Source: Pseudomonas putida (lineage in GTDB: Bacteria > Pseudomonadota > Gammaproteobacteria > Pseudomonadales > Pseudomonadaceae). From it: DNA of 64,000 nt. The stretch is from the NCBI RefSeq assembly GCF_028682475.1, contig NZ_JANHLE010000021.1, forward strand, positions 1-64,000, written 5' to 3'. The position numbers and the translations under genes are program-made. Shown here one piece after another: positions 56,261 through 64,000 of this stretch. The notes beneath the pieces were generated by a model, which was given only the letters and a program-made list of their open reading frames with translations, made no database searches and was not told the DNA's origin. Within the stretch, counting starts at the first letter, position 1, and each line of letters opens with the position of its first letter.

Positions 56261-56638
56261 TCAGGCGTTGTCGGCCAGGAAGCGGTCGTAGCCTTCCTGG
56301 TCCATCAGGGTGTCGAGGTCGGCAGGGTTGCTGACCTGGATACGGAAGAACCAGCCGTCCTGCATCGGCGAGGCATTGACCAGCTCGGGGTCGTCGGCCA
56401 GAGCCTGGTTGACCGCCACCACGGTACCGCTCAGGGGCATGCTGATGTTGCTGGCGGCCTTCACCGACTCCAGCACCGCGACTTCATTGCCCTCGCCGTA
56501 CTCGCCCGGCTCCGGCAGCTGAACGAACACCACGTCCCCCAGGGCCTCCTGGGCGTAGGTGGTGATGCCGACGGTCAGCTCGCCAGTCGCTTCCAGGCGC
56601 AGCCATTCGTGTTCGGGAGTAAAACGCAGCGTGGTCAT
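56261..56638 (-). CDS. gcvH: Glycine cleavage system H protein
   Basis: This 125-residue lipoyl carrier has its lipoylated Lys60 in VLESVKAASN. The ATG at 56638 follows AGAGGAAGATCC; the frame extends upstream over the promoter and is not used. It is the first gene of the operon and sits right behind a sigma-54 promoter. Confidence 0.94.
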   Translation of the reverse strand: MTTLRFTPEHEWLRLEATGELTVGITTYAQEALGDVVFVQLPEPGEYGEGNEVAVLESVKAASNISMPLSGTVVAVNQALADDPELVNASPMQDGWFFRIQVSNPADLDTLMDQEGYDRFLADNA

Positions 56639-56693
56639 GGATCTTCCTCTCTTGTTATCAGGTGGGTCCTTGTGCAGGACTAATTGATACAAG

Positions 56694-56710
56694 AGCAAGG
56701 GCAGTGCCAA
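56694..56710 (-). promoter_or_regulatory. Sigma-54 promoter of the gcv operon
   Basis: On the minus strand, TTGGCACTGCCCTTGCT has GG and GC separated by ten bases, matching the -24/-12 consensus. The start codon of gcvH is 56 bases downstream. A sigma-54 activator gene lies next door. Confidence 0.88.
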
Positions 56711-56722
56711 CTTAATAAAATC

Positions 56723-56752
56723 GTTATATTTCAGCTAGTTATGTGAAATAAC
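56723..56752. promoter_or_regulatory. Inverted repeat upstream of the sigma-54 promoter
   Basis: GTTATATTTCA and TGAAATAAC form an inverted repeat with a 10-base centre, ending 13 bases from the -24 element. It may bind the adjacent GcsR-like activator, though enhancer sites usually lie further upstream. Confidence 0.45.
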
Positions 56753-56776
56753 CAATCAACCTCAAGCCTCTGCGCT

Positions 56777-56876
56777 GGAGCGAAATCGCTCCGCTACATG
56801 AACCCGGCAGCCAGCCCTGACGGGATTGGCCAATGAAGCCGCGGCCCACGCCCGACTGGAGCACAATCACTCCAGT
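56777..56876 (-). terminator. Two hairpins between gcsR and gcvH
   Basis: GGAGCGA/TCGCTCC (56777-56792) and ACTGGAG/CTCCAGT (56855-56876) lie after the gcsR stop codon. Neither has a T-run; together they may stop gcsR transcripts before gcvH. Confidence 0.4.
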
Positions 56877-56898
56877 GGAGCGTATTCGAACCAGACTG

Positions 56899-58431
56899 CT
56901 ACGAGACCCGGCTGGCGATGCCGTATTTACGCAAGCGCTGGCCGATGGCCGTGTGCGAAGTCTGCAGGCGCACCGCCAGTTGCCGGGTCGAGGGATAGGC
57001 CGCATACATCGTTTCCAGCAACGTCTTTTCGAAACCCTGCACAGCCGCTTCCAGGCTGGTGACTTGCGGTACTTCGGGCTGCTGGTTGTTCAGAGCGGTA
57101 CCGGCCAGTTCCAGGTCGTCGCAATCGATCACCTCGCCTTCGCTGATGGCCGCGGCGCGGAAGATCACGTTCTGCAACTGGCGCACGTTGCCGGCCCAGC
57201 GATTACCCAGCAGCAGCGGATGGGTGGCCAGCGCCAGCCGGCACGGCGAGCGCTGGATCTGCGCGCAGGCCTGACGCAGGAAGTGCTCGGCCAGCAGCAG
57301 GATGTCGCGGCCGCGCTCGCGCAACGGCGGCACCAGCAGATTGAGCACGTTGAGGCGGTAGTAGAGGTCTTCGCGAAAGCTGCCTTCGACCACCATGTTT
57401 TCCAGGTTGCGGTGCGTCGCGCAGACCACCCGCACATTCACCCGCACCTCGCCGCCACCACCGACCCGGCGAAAGCTGCCGTCACTGAGAAAGCGCAGCA
57501 GCTTGGCCTGCAGGTACGGCGACATCTCGCCCACTTCGTCGAGGAACACCGTGCCACCGTCGGCCAGTTCCAGCAGGCCCGGCTTGCCGCCGCGCTGGGC
57601 GCCGGTAAAAGCACCGGCGGCATAGCCGAACAGCTCGCTCTCGGCCAGGCTCTCCGGCAACGCCGCGCAGTTAAGCGCCAGGAAGGACGCATCGCGGCGC
57701 ACGCTCAATGCATGGCAGGCACGCGCCACCAGCTCTTTACCAGTGCCGGTTTCGCCTTGAATCAACAGCGGCGCTTCCAGGCTTGCCACCTTGTGCAGAC
57801 GCGCCTTGAGCTCCTTGAGCGGCGTCGACTCACCGAGCAGCGCCTGCAGCCCTTCGGCATGATCGTGCAGCAGCGAAGCCAGGCGCTCGCCGATACGACT
57901 GGGCGGATACAGGGTCAGCAGGCCGCCCACCAAAGCATCGGCGCCGCCGCTGATTGGCGTGGCCTCCAGCAACAACGCCTGGCCCTGCAGGCTCACCTCG
58001 CACATCGGCAGGCGAAAGCCCTTGTCGATCAGGGTCTGCGCCAGCTCGGGTTCGGCGAACAGCCGGGACAGCGGCTCACCGGCTGGCTCGCGACCGACCA
58101 GGCTGACCAGCGTTGGATTGGCCAGCAGCACATGGCCACCGGGGTCCACCGCCAGCACCGGATCGCTCATCGCTGCAAGCAAAGCCTCCAGTTGCAAGTG
58201 CCGGCGCTGGCCGGGGAGAAAGTCGACAAGCTCCACCGCCTGGACCCCGACCACCCGCATCAAGGCGTCGTGAAGTTCGTCCAGCACAGCCTGTGACAAC
58301 GCCGGTGCATCGATATAGACGTTGGGCGGGATCATTTCCACCGCGTCCAGGTTGAGGTTGCGCGCGCCCAGCAACGCCAGGATCTCCTGGGTGATGCCAA
58401 CGCGGTCGATGAAGGTGACGTGAATGCGCAT
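56899..58431 (-). CDS. gcsR: Sigma-54-dependent activator of glycine cleavage (GcsR, TyrR-like)
   Basis: This 510-residue regulator has an N-terminal ACT-like domain (MRIHVTFIDRVGITQEIL) and a PAS domain at about 80-185. An AAA+ domain with Walker A GETGTGKE and the sigma-54 contact loop GAFTGA follows, then a TyrR-type helix-turn-helix (STRQLAVRLQTSHTAIGQRL). GcsR-type proteins sense glycine and activate gcvH-operon transcription, fitting the sigma-54 promoter just downstream. The ATG at 58431 follows AGGGAG. Confidence 0.9.
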   Translation of the reverse strand: MRIHVTFIDRVGITQEILALLGARNLNLDAVEMIPPNVYIDAPALSQAVLDELHDALMRVVGVQAVELVDFLPGQRRHLQLEALLAAMSDPVLAVDPGGHVLLANPTLVSLVGREPAGEPLSRLFAEPELAQTLIDKGFRLPMCEVSLQGQALLLEATPISGGADALVGGLLTLYPPSRIGERLASLLHDHAEGLQALLGESTPLKELKARLHKVASLEAPLLIQGETGTGKELVARACHALSVRRDASFLALNCAALPESLAESELFGYAAGAFTGAQRGGKPGLLELADGGTVFLDEVGEMSPYLQAKLLRFLSDGSFRRVGGGGEVRVNVRVVCATHRNLENMVVEGSFREDLYYRLNVLNLLVPPLRERGRDILLLAEHFLRQACAQIQRSPCRLALATHPLLLGNRWAGNVRQLQNVIFRAAAISEGEVIDCDDLELAGTALNNQQPEVPQVTSLEAAVQGFEKTLLETMYAAYPSTRQLAVRLQTSHTAIGQRLRKYGIASRVS

Positions 58432-58460
58432 GACGACTCCCTGGTTGTACAAAGACCACA

Positions 58461-58487
58461 GGGGGACGGCCTCTTGTGCCGTCCCCC
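58461..58487 (-). terminator. Terminator after cycA
   Basis: GGGGGACGGC and GCCGTCCCCC form a perfect 10-bp stem around CTCTTGT, between cycA and gcsR. Only a short TTT follows on the minus strand. Confidence 0.6.
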
Positions 58488-58512
58488 CGGGGTAAAAACG
58501 TGAATGTGGCGA

Positions 58513-59931
58513 TCAGTCCGCGTCGTAGGACAACTGCACGCCCTCCGACTTTTTCTGACGCATCGAGCGGTAAGCCAGGCCGAGGATGACGAACCACACC
58601 GGGACGAACACCAGCGCCTTGCGGGTGTCTTCTTCCAGCGCCAGCAGGGCCAGCATCGCCACGAAGAAGACCAGGCAGGCCCAGCTCATGAAGATACCGC
58701 CCGGCATGCGGTATTTTGAGGCGCGATGCAGGTGCTCGCGCTGCTTGCGGTAGGCCAGGTACGACAGCAGGATCATCGACCAGACGCACATGAACAGGAT
58801 CGCCGACACCGTGGTGATCAGGGTGAAGGCATCGAGCATGTTCGGCACCAGGTAGATCACCAGCGCCCCCGCCGACAGGCAGACACAGGAGAAGATCAGA
58901 CCGTTGGAAGGCACTGCGCGGCTGGACAGCGCCTTGAACTTGCCAGGCGCATCGCCATCCACCGCCAGGCCATAAAGCATGCGGCTGGTGGAAAAGACGC
59001 CGCTGTTTGCCGAAGACGCGGCAGAGGTGAGGACCACGAAATTGATGATCCCGGCCGCCGCCGGCAGACCGGCCAGGACGAACAGCTCGACAAACGGGCT
59101 CTTGTTGGCGACCACATCACGCCATGGCGTCACGGCCATGATCGCGACCAAGGCGAACACATAGAAAACAATGATGCGCAGCGGAATCGAATTGATCGCC
59201 CGTGGCAGGTTGCGTTCAGGGTTTTTGGTTTCTGCGGCGGTGGTCCCTACCAGCTCGATCCCGGCAAAGGCGAAGATCGCAATCTGGAATCCGGCGAAGA
59301 AGCCCATGGCGCCATGGGGGAACATGCCGCCGTCATTCCACAGGTTGGCCAGCGACGCAACATCACCGGCAGGTGACTGATAGGCGGCGACCACCATGTA
59401 CAGGCCGGTGCAGACCAGTGCGCAAATCGCCACGATCTTGATCATCGCGAACCAGAATTCCAGTTCACCGAACATCTTCACGGTCAGCAGGTTGAGCGAA
59501 AGCAGCAGCCCCACACAACTGAGTGCCGGCAACCATTGCGGGATATCCGGGAACCAGAACTGTGAATAGGCGGAGATGGCGATAACGTCGGCAATGCCGG
59601 TCACTATCCAGCAGAACCAGTAGGTCCAGCCGGTGAAAAAGCCTGCCCAGGGTCCCAAGAGATCAGCGGAAAAATCGATGAACGACTTGTACTTGAGGTT
59701 GGACAACAGTAACTCGCCCATTGCCCGCATGACAAAGAACAGCATGAAACCGATGATCATGTAGACAAAGATGATCGAGGGACCCGCCAGGCTGATGGTC
59801 TTGCCGGAGCCCATGAACAGGCCGGTGCCGATGGCACCCCCGATAGCGATCAGCTGGATATGGCGGTTGGATAGATTACGTTGGAGTTCGTGCGCTTCGC
59901 TGTCAGGCGAACCCGGCGTCGAGTTTTTCAT
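58513..59931 (-). CDS. cycA: D-serine/D-alanine/glycine transporter CycA
   Basis: This 472-residue amino-acid permease is almost identical in sequence pattern to E. coli CycA over long stretches (RHIQLIAIGGAIGTGLFMG, GWTYWFCWIVTGIADV), with about twelve helices. It imports glycine and small D-amino acids. Placement beside gcsR and the gcv operon suggests glycine supply to the cleavage system. Confidence 0.93.
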   Translation of the reverse strand: MKNSTPGSPDSEAHELQRNLSNRHIQLIAIGGAIGTGLFMGSGKTISLAGPSIIFVYMIIGFMLFFVMRAMGELLLSNLKYKSFIDFSADLLGPWAGFFTGWTYWFCWIVTGIADVIAISAYSQFWFPDIPQWLPALSCVGLLLSLNLLTVKMFGELEFWFAMIKIVAICALVCTGLYMVVAAYQSPAGDVASLANLWNDGGMFPHGAMGFFAGFQIAIFAFAGIELVGTTAAETKNPERNLPRAINSIPLRIIVFYVFALVAIMAVTPWRDVVANKSPFVELFVLAGLPAAAGIINFVVLTSAASSANSGVFSTSRMLYGLAVDGDAPGKFKALSSRAVPSNGLIFSCVCLSAGALVIYLVPNMLDAFTLITTVSAILFMCVWSMILLSYLAYRKQREHLHRASKYRMPGGIFMSWACLVFFVAMLALLALEEDTRKALVFVPVWFVILGLAYRSMRQKKSEGVQLSYDAD

Positions 59932-60330
59932 TAGGCTTTACCTTGCTAGTTTAATTGTTTTTATAACGTCACAAGTTCAAACACCTCAGCCGGTGCGGCG
60001 GAGTGCCAATGAAAGAGCAAGCTCTATGCCAGGCGAAAACGCGTGGTTTTATGCGGTGTTGTGTTCAGTGGCTGTAATGAAGTCACTCCATGAAAAGTGG
60101 TTAATCAGGCTGTTCACAGGTGCTGAAGCGTCGTAACGCCTGCGCTCGGGCCCACTGTAGCGGTTTCGCTCCAATGGAACGCATTCAGTCCGGCGTGTGA
60201 GAGCAGCTAACTGTGGGAGCTGGCCTTGCCAGCGATGCAGACGCCGCGCAGCGCCTGACACCGCAGCGATCCTATCGCCGGCAAGGCCGGCTCCCACAAG
60301 AACAGCAGTGTCCCTGGCACTAGCGGGTCG
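59932..60330. other. Gap between cycA and the GMC dehydrogenase gene
   Basis: No gene is visible. The cycA promoter should lie near 59940-60040 on the minus strand. A divergent REP pair occupies 60213-60299. Confidence 0.6.
60213..60299. repeat. Variant REP inverted pair (GGGAGCTGGCC class)
   Basis: TGTGGGAGCTGGCCTTGCC faces GGCAAGGCCGGCTCCCACA about 60 bases on. The core differs from the AGCGGGCTTGCCCCGCG class elsewhere in the window, indicating a second REP family. Confidence 0.75.
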
Positions 60331-62016
60331 TCAGGCACTTACCTTGCGCTTCGGTGCGCGGCTGCGCTGTTCTTCTTCCCAACCCTCCACCAGACCGACC
60401 GGTGCTTGGGACGGCGCCAACGGCTCGCGCCCGCGCACAAGGTCCGCAGCCCTTTCGGCCAGCATGATGGTCGGCGCGTTGAGGTTGCCGTTGGGCTCGC
60501 TGGGGAATACCGACGAGTCGATCACCCGCAGCCCCTGCAGCCCGCGCACACGCAGTGAAGAATCAACCACCGCCATGTCATCCTCACCCATGCGGCAAGA
60601 ACCACAGGGATGCATGGTGCTTTCCATGTTGGCGCGCACGAAGGCGTCGATTTGCTCATCGGTCTGCACCTGCGGCCCCGGCGCCAGCTCCTCGCCGCGG
60701 AAGCGGTCCATGGCCGGCTGGGCGATGATTTCCCGGGTCAGGCGCACGCAGCGGCGAAAGCCCTCGCGGTCCTCTTCGCTCTCCAGGTAGTTGAAACGGA
60801 TTTCCGGGTGCTGATACGGGTCGGCCGACAGGGCCCGCACATGGCCACGGCTCTTGGGCTTGTTCGGCCCGGTCAGCACCATGAAACCGTGGCCCTTGAA
60901 CGGTTTGTCGCCGTCGTAGCGCATCGCTGCCGGCAGGAAGTGAAACTGGATGTCCGGCCAGCGCAGGCCCTTGGACGAGCGGATGAAACCGCCCGCCTCG
61001 AAATGGTTGCTGGCACCCAGGCCATCCTTGAACAGCAGCCAGCGCAGGCCGATCATCGCCTTGCCCAGCAGGTTCATTTTGCCGTTGAGCGTCACCGGCT
61101 CCTTGCAGGCGTACTGGATGTAGATTTCCGAGTGGTCCTGAAGGTTTTCACCGACCCCTGGCAAGTCGTGGCGCACTTCGATACCGGCCTTTTTCAGCAC
61201 CGCTTCCGGGCCGATGCCCGAGCGCTGCAACAGGTGCGGCGAGCCGATCGGGCCGGACGATACCAGCACCTCGCGGTTGCAATAGACCTTGTGGGTCAGG
61301 CCGCCTTCGTCGTACTCCACGCCCACCGCACGCTTGCCGTCGAGCAGAATGCGTCGGGTCATGGCATGGGTGACCACGGTCAGGTTGGGCCGGGTCATGG
61401 CCGGGCGCAGGTAGGCATTGGCGGTGGACCAGCGCACGCCGTCCTTGACCGTCATGTGCATGGCGCCGAAGCCTTCCTGCATGTAGCCGTTGCAGTCATC
61501 GGTCTTGATGTAGCCAGCCTCGGCACCGGCCTCCACCCAGGCGCCGTACAACGGGTTCTGCATGTTGTTGCCGTTGTTGGTGGCCAGCGGCCCTGCCCCG
61601 CCGCGATAGTCATCGCCACCGAACTTGTAGGTCTCGGCGCGCTTGAAATACGGCAGGCAGTTTCGGTAGCCCCAGTTCTTCGCGCCCAGGCTTTCCCATT
61701 CGTCGAAGTCACAGGCGTGGCCACGGATGTAGACCAGGCCGTTGATCGACGAGGAACCGCCCAGCACCTTGCCCCGTGGGCAGTGCAGGCGCCGGCCGTC
61801 CAGGTGCGGCTCGGCGACTGTCTCGTAGCGCCAGTTGTACTTCTTGGTGTTCATCGGCAATGAGAACGCACTGGGCATCTGGATCAGCACACTGCGGTCG
61901 CTGCCGCCGAACTCCAGGACCAGCACCGAAGTACCGGCGTCCTCGGTCAGGCGGTTGGCCAGAACGCAGCCGGCAGAGCCCGCACCAATAATGATGTAGT
62001 CGTATCGCTTGTTCAT
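60331..62016 (-). CDS. GMC-family dehydrogenase, choline dehydrogenase-like
   Basis: This 561-residue flavoprotein has the FAD motif GAGSAG (11-16) and GGSSSINGLVYIRG, and the C-terminal active-site stretch MHPCGSCRMG and NGNLNAPTIM. It closely follows E. coli BetA throughout. However, it sits with an NCS1 permease and an aldehyde dehydrogenase rather than betB-betI, so its alcohol substrate may not be choline. The ATG at 62016 gives the family N-terminus MNKRYDYIIIG. Confidence 0.85.
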   Translation of the reverse strand: MNKRYDYIIIGAGSAGCVLANRLTEDAGTSVLVLEFGGSDRSVLIQMPSAFSLPMNTKKYNWRYETVAEPHLDGRRLHCPRGKVLGGSSSINGLVYIRGHACDFDEWESLGAKNWGYRNCLPYFKRAETYKFGGDDYRGGAGPLATNNGNNMQNPLYGAWVEAGAEAGYIKTDDCNGYMQEGFGAMHMTVKDGVRWSTANAYLRPAMTRPNLTVVTHAMTRRILLDGKRAVGVEYDEGGLTHKVYCNREVLVSSGPIGSPHLLQRSGIGPEAVLKKAGIEVRHDLPGVGENLQDHSEIYIQYACKEPVTLNGKMNLLGKAMIGLRWLLFKDGLGASNHFEAGGFIRSSKGLRWPDIQFHFLPAAMRYDGDKPFKGHGFMVLTGPNKPKSRGHVRALSADPYQHPEIRFNYLESEEDREGFRRCVRLTREIIAQPAMDRFRGEELAPGPQVQTDEQIDAFVRANMESTMHPCGSCRMGEDDMAVVDSSLRVRGLQGLRVIDSSVFPSEPNGNLNAPTIMLAERAADLVRGREPLAPSQAPVGLVEGWEEEQRSRAPKRKVSA

Positions 62017-62020
62017 GGTT

Positions 62021-63490
62021 TTAATCCTTTGCGCCGAAGCCTGCGGCCTCAATGTTGCGTTCTTTGCCCTTGGAGTAGCCGCCCCAGCCCAGCCGCGTGG
62101 CCAGTAATCGGGTCAGCCCGTAGTGCACCAGCCCGGCCAGCAGGCAGGACGGCAGCGATGCGGTAGCGAAGGTGAAGAAGCTGGTATTGGCCAGTGTCTG
62201 CGGGTTGAACACCACCACATAGATCGCGAACCCGGCCACCAGCGCCAGCAGTGCGATGGGGTTGAAACCCTTGCAGAAGCGCACCGGCGACGCGCCTTCC
62301 GCTGCATACACATGGCGCAGGTTGACGCGCTGGTGACGCAGGAAGAAGTAATCGGCGATGCCGATACCGGCCAGCGCACTGTTCAAGGCCGAGGTCCATA
62401 CCAGGAAGATGAAGAAGCCGTCGTAGATGCCCGGAAAGCACAGCACGATGAGCACCGGAAGCACGCAAAACAGCCCGATCAGTACTCCCCAGCGCACACT
62501 GCGCAAGCGCTCGCCGGCCAGTTGGCGCAGGCCGATGACGGCGGTGTAGAGGATGTTGACCATGCCGGTCAGGTTGGCCAGCGCGAGGAAACTCAAGGCC
62601 ACCACGCCGAAGCCCACACCACCGGCCAGGCGCATCCAGGCGGTAGGGTCGCTGCTGCCCAGGGTGGACGCGGCGAACAGGCTGACGGTTTCGCCCAGCG
62701 CGGCGGCGCCGAAGATGCCCACCAGGTTGGGCCAGAACGCCGTGCGCTGGTTGCTGCACAAGCGCGACAGGTTGCCGATGTACGGCCACCAGGAGAAGCC
62801 GGCGGCGATGTTGATTTCCACGGCGATCATGAAGTTGATGCGCTGATCGGCAAACGGCGGCTGCAACGGCGGCATGGCCAGCAGCTCGGCGAAGCTGAAG
62901 CGCTGGGAGATGAAGTACATCAGCGCCAGCATGATCAGGATCAGGCTGGGCGCGATCACTGCGCTCAAGCGGCGGATCATGTCCGGCCCGCGCATCGCCA
63001 CCAGCGCCGCCAGGACAATGGCCAGCAAGCCACCCGCCGGTACCAGCCAGCCGTCGCCGTCGGGCTGGCTGTGCTGCACCAGGGTGTCGAGGTTGTCCAG
63101 CGCCCGCCCGCACATCAGCCCCAGCACCGCCAGCCAGCCCATGGTCAGCACCACCACCGACAGTACATAGACCAGGCGGCTGCCGTTGATACCGAACATG
63201 CTGCGCAGGTAGGTGAACTGCTCGACACCGTATTTGCCACACGGCAGGCAGGTGGACGAGGCGGCGAGAATCACCCCGATGATGTTACCGATAACGATCG
63301 CACTGATGCCTTGCAAGGGCCCGACGAACAACGCCGTGGCGCCACCGATCAGAAACACCCAGGTGGCCACCGCCAACGCCGAGTTGGCATAGGCAAAGCC
63401 CCAGAAGCCCCACACCCGCTCGCTGGGCAGCAACGGGGTATCGCCGCGTTCGGCGCTCAGGCGAAATTCCTGCTCTCTGGACTGGCTCAT
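62021..63490 (-). CDS. NCS1-family permease
   Basis: This 489-residue protein has about twelve helices and the nucleobase-cation-symport-1 pattern (WGFWGFAYANSALAVATW, GSRLVYVLSVVVLTMGWL). Substrate is unknown; NCS1 members carry nucleobases, thiamine, hydantoins and related compounds. It ends five bases before the GMC dehydrogenase start and overlaps the small gene upstream. Confidence 0.85.
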   Translation of the reverse strand: MSQSREQEFRLSAERGDTPLLPSERVWGFWGFAYANSALAVATWVFLIGGATALFVGPLQGISAIVIGNIIGVILAASSTCLPCGKYGVEQFTYLRSMFGINGSRLVYVLSVVVLTMGWLAVLGLMCGRALDNLDTLVQHSQPDGDGWLVPAGGLLAIVLAALVAMRGPDMIRRLSAVIAPSLILIMLALMYFISQRFSFAELLAMPPLQPPFADQRINFMIAVEINIAAGFSWWPYIGNLSRLCSNQRTAFWPNLVGIFGAAALGETVSLFAASTLGSSDPTAWMRLAGGVGFGVVALSFLALANLTGMVNILYTAVIGLRQLAGERLRSVRWGVLIGLFCVLPVLIVLCFPGIYDGFFIFLVWTSALNSALAGIGIADYFFLRHQRVNLRHVYAAEGASPVRFCKGFNPIALLALVAGFAIYVVVFNPQTLANTSFFTFATASLPSCLLAGLVHYGLTRLLATRLGWGGYSKGKERNIEAAGFGAKD

Positions 63491-63666
63491 GGGTGGCCTC
63501 CCAGAAAGTAGGCACCGGCAACCATCACCAGGGTCAGCAGGGCCAGCGCGAGAAAATCACCAGCGCTCAATGCGCCGGGCCAGTCCGCCCTGCGCTCCAG
63601 TTCTTCATAGGCGCGTATGCGCCGGTCCAGGTCTTGCGCACGCTCTACATCCACTTGGCTGTTCAT
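63487..63666 (-). CDS. Small single-helix membrane protein coupled to the NCS1 permease
   Basis: This 59-residue protein has an acidic N-terminal helix (VDVERAQDLDRRIRAYEELE) and one membrane helix near the C-terminus (FLALALLTLVMVAGAYFLGG). The ATG at 63666 has GAGG eight bases upstream; the ATG at 63672 abuts that site. Its stop overlaps the permease start (ATGA), so it may be a permease accessory subunit. Confidence 0.65.
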   Translation of the reverse strand: MNSQVDVERAQDLDRRIRAYEELERRADWPGALSAGDFLALALLTLVMVAGAYFLGGHP

Positions 63667-63761
63667 GGGCATCACCTCGATAGGTTCTTGTTCTTGAAAT
63701 ACGATGCATGTGAAACCCGCGCCGCCCGCCAACCGTCAGCGACGCAGGTTTGCCCTGTGCC

Positions 63762-64000
63762 TCAGGGCAAGGTGATCCAGACCGCCTTGGTCTCCAGCAA
63801 GAACTCCAGTTGTTCGGCGCCCATGTCCTTGCCATAGCCCGACTGCTTGTAGCCACCGAACGGCATGGAAGGGTCCAGGGTGCTATGGGCGTTGACGTAG
63901 ACCGTGCCGGCACGCAGTTGCGGAATAAGGCCGTGAACCCTGCCCAGGTCATTGGAGTAGATCGCCGCCGCCAGGCCGAACACCGAATCGTTGGCCAGGG
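63762..64000 (-). CDS. Aldehyde dehydrogenase, C-terminal part (cut by the window edge)
   Basis: The last 78 residues of an aldehyde dehydrogenase are visible, with the family C-terminal pattern RAGTVYVNAHSTLDPSMPFGGYKQSGYG and a final LETKAVWITLP. The rest lies beyond position 64000. It probably oxidises the aldehyde made by the GMC dehydrogenase downstream. Confidence 0.88.
   Translation of the reverse strand, partial: LANDSVFGLAAAIYSNDLGRVHGLIPQLRAGTVYVNAHSTLDPSMPFGGYKQSGYGKDMGAEQLEFLLETKAVWITLP

Noticed and set aside
52944..56291. A plus-strand open frame of over 1100 codons
   Set aside because: It is antisense to gcvP and glyA, whose cofactor motifs are intact; its translation is rich in His/Arg/Gln as expected for the complement of high-GC genes.
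56639..56898. Glycine riboswitch before gcvH
   Set aside because: I saw no tandem aptamer pattern; a sigma-54 promoter and hairpins account for the gap.
60331..62016. Naming the gene betA outright
   Set aside because: Similarity to choline dehydrogenase is strong, but the neighbours differ from the usual betIBA locus, so a paralogue with another substrate is possible.

Overview
The window looks like a chromosomal segment of a Pseudomonas of the fluorescens/putida type. The evidence is high GC with strong codon bias, many 'GTGGGAGCGGGCTTGCCCCGCG'-type REP sequences between genes, DUF6124 and DUF2986 small proteins, an lhp hydroxyproline cluster, and a GcsR-type glycine-cleavage cluster with a sigma-54 promoter. 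No tRNA, rRNA, CRISPR array or intact insertion sequence was seen.

Positions 480-14925 (+ strand) hold a nearly complete catabolic cluster for hydroxyproline isomers. It encodes a 4-hydroxyproline 2-epimerase, a three-subunit D-hydroxyproline dehydrogenase, an AraC-type regulator with a PAS domain, and an amino-acid ABC importer interleaved with an aconitase-X type dehydratase. It continues with a second proline-racemase-family enzyme, a deaminase of the dihydrodipicolinate synthase family, an MFS importer and alpha-ketoglutarate semialdehyde dehydrogenase. The product is 2-oxoglutarate. A Pyr2C/Pip2C reductase (16225-17232) with a divergent LysR gene probably finishes the 3-hydroxyproline branch. 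Two identical 17-bp palindromic sites precede the importer gene and the deaminase gene, suggesting one extra regulator encoded elsewhere. Positions 14939-16200 are repeat-rich: REP, a MITE-like triple repeat, a leader ORF before a DUF6124 gene, and a longer structured repeat.

Positions 18491-26831 carry assorted genes: an HPP-CBS membrane protein, DUF2986, a diguanylate cyclase, a VIT-like membrane protein, a P-loop kinase-like protein and a 1133-residue multicopper oxidase with a C-terminal Ig-like extension. Positions 27021-29506 hold an AT-richer, translationally coupled gene pair. The first protein is exported, has three C-terminal membrane helices, and has a caspase/CHAT-like His-Cys arrangement (His368, Cys408). 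The second is a two-helix membrane protein. I consider this the best candidate for an undescribed system.

Positions 29713-43759 (- strand) encode DUF4287 and a colinear cellulose locus, bcsEFG-RQABZC, in one overlapping operon, implying phosphoethanolamine cellulose. Positions 44087-48228 contain gltS, a cytoplasmic-looking cell-wall peptidase, an alpha/beta hydrolase and a methyltransferase. Positions 48445-59931 (- strand) hold glycine/serine catabolism: cycA, gcsR, then gcvH-gcvP-glyA-sdaA-gcvT-lipA behind a clear sigma-54 promoter. Imported glycine would be cleaved, converted to serine, and deaminated to pyruvate. Positions 60331-64000 (- strand) hold a choline-dehydrogenase-like GMC enzyme, an NCS1 permease, a 59-residue membrane protein and the end of an aldehyde dehydrogenase cut by the window edge.
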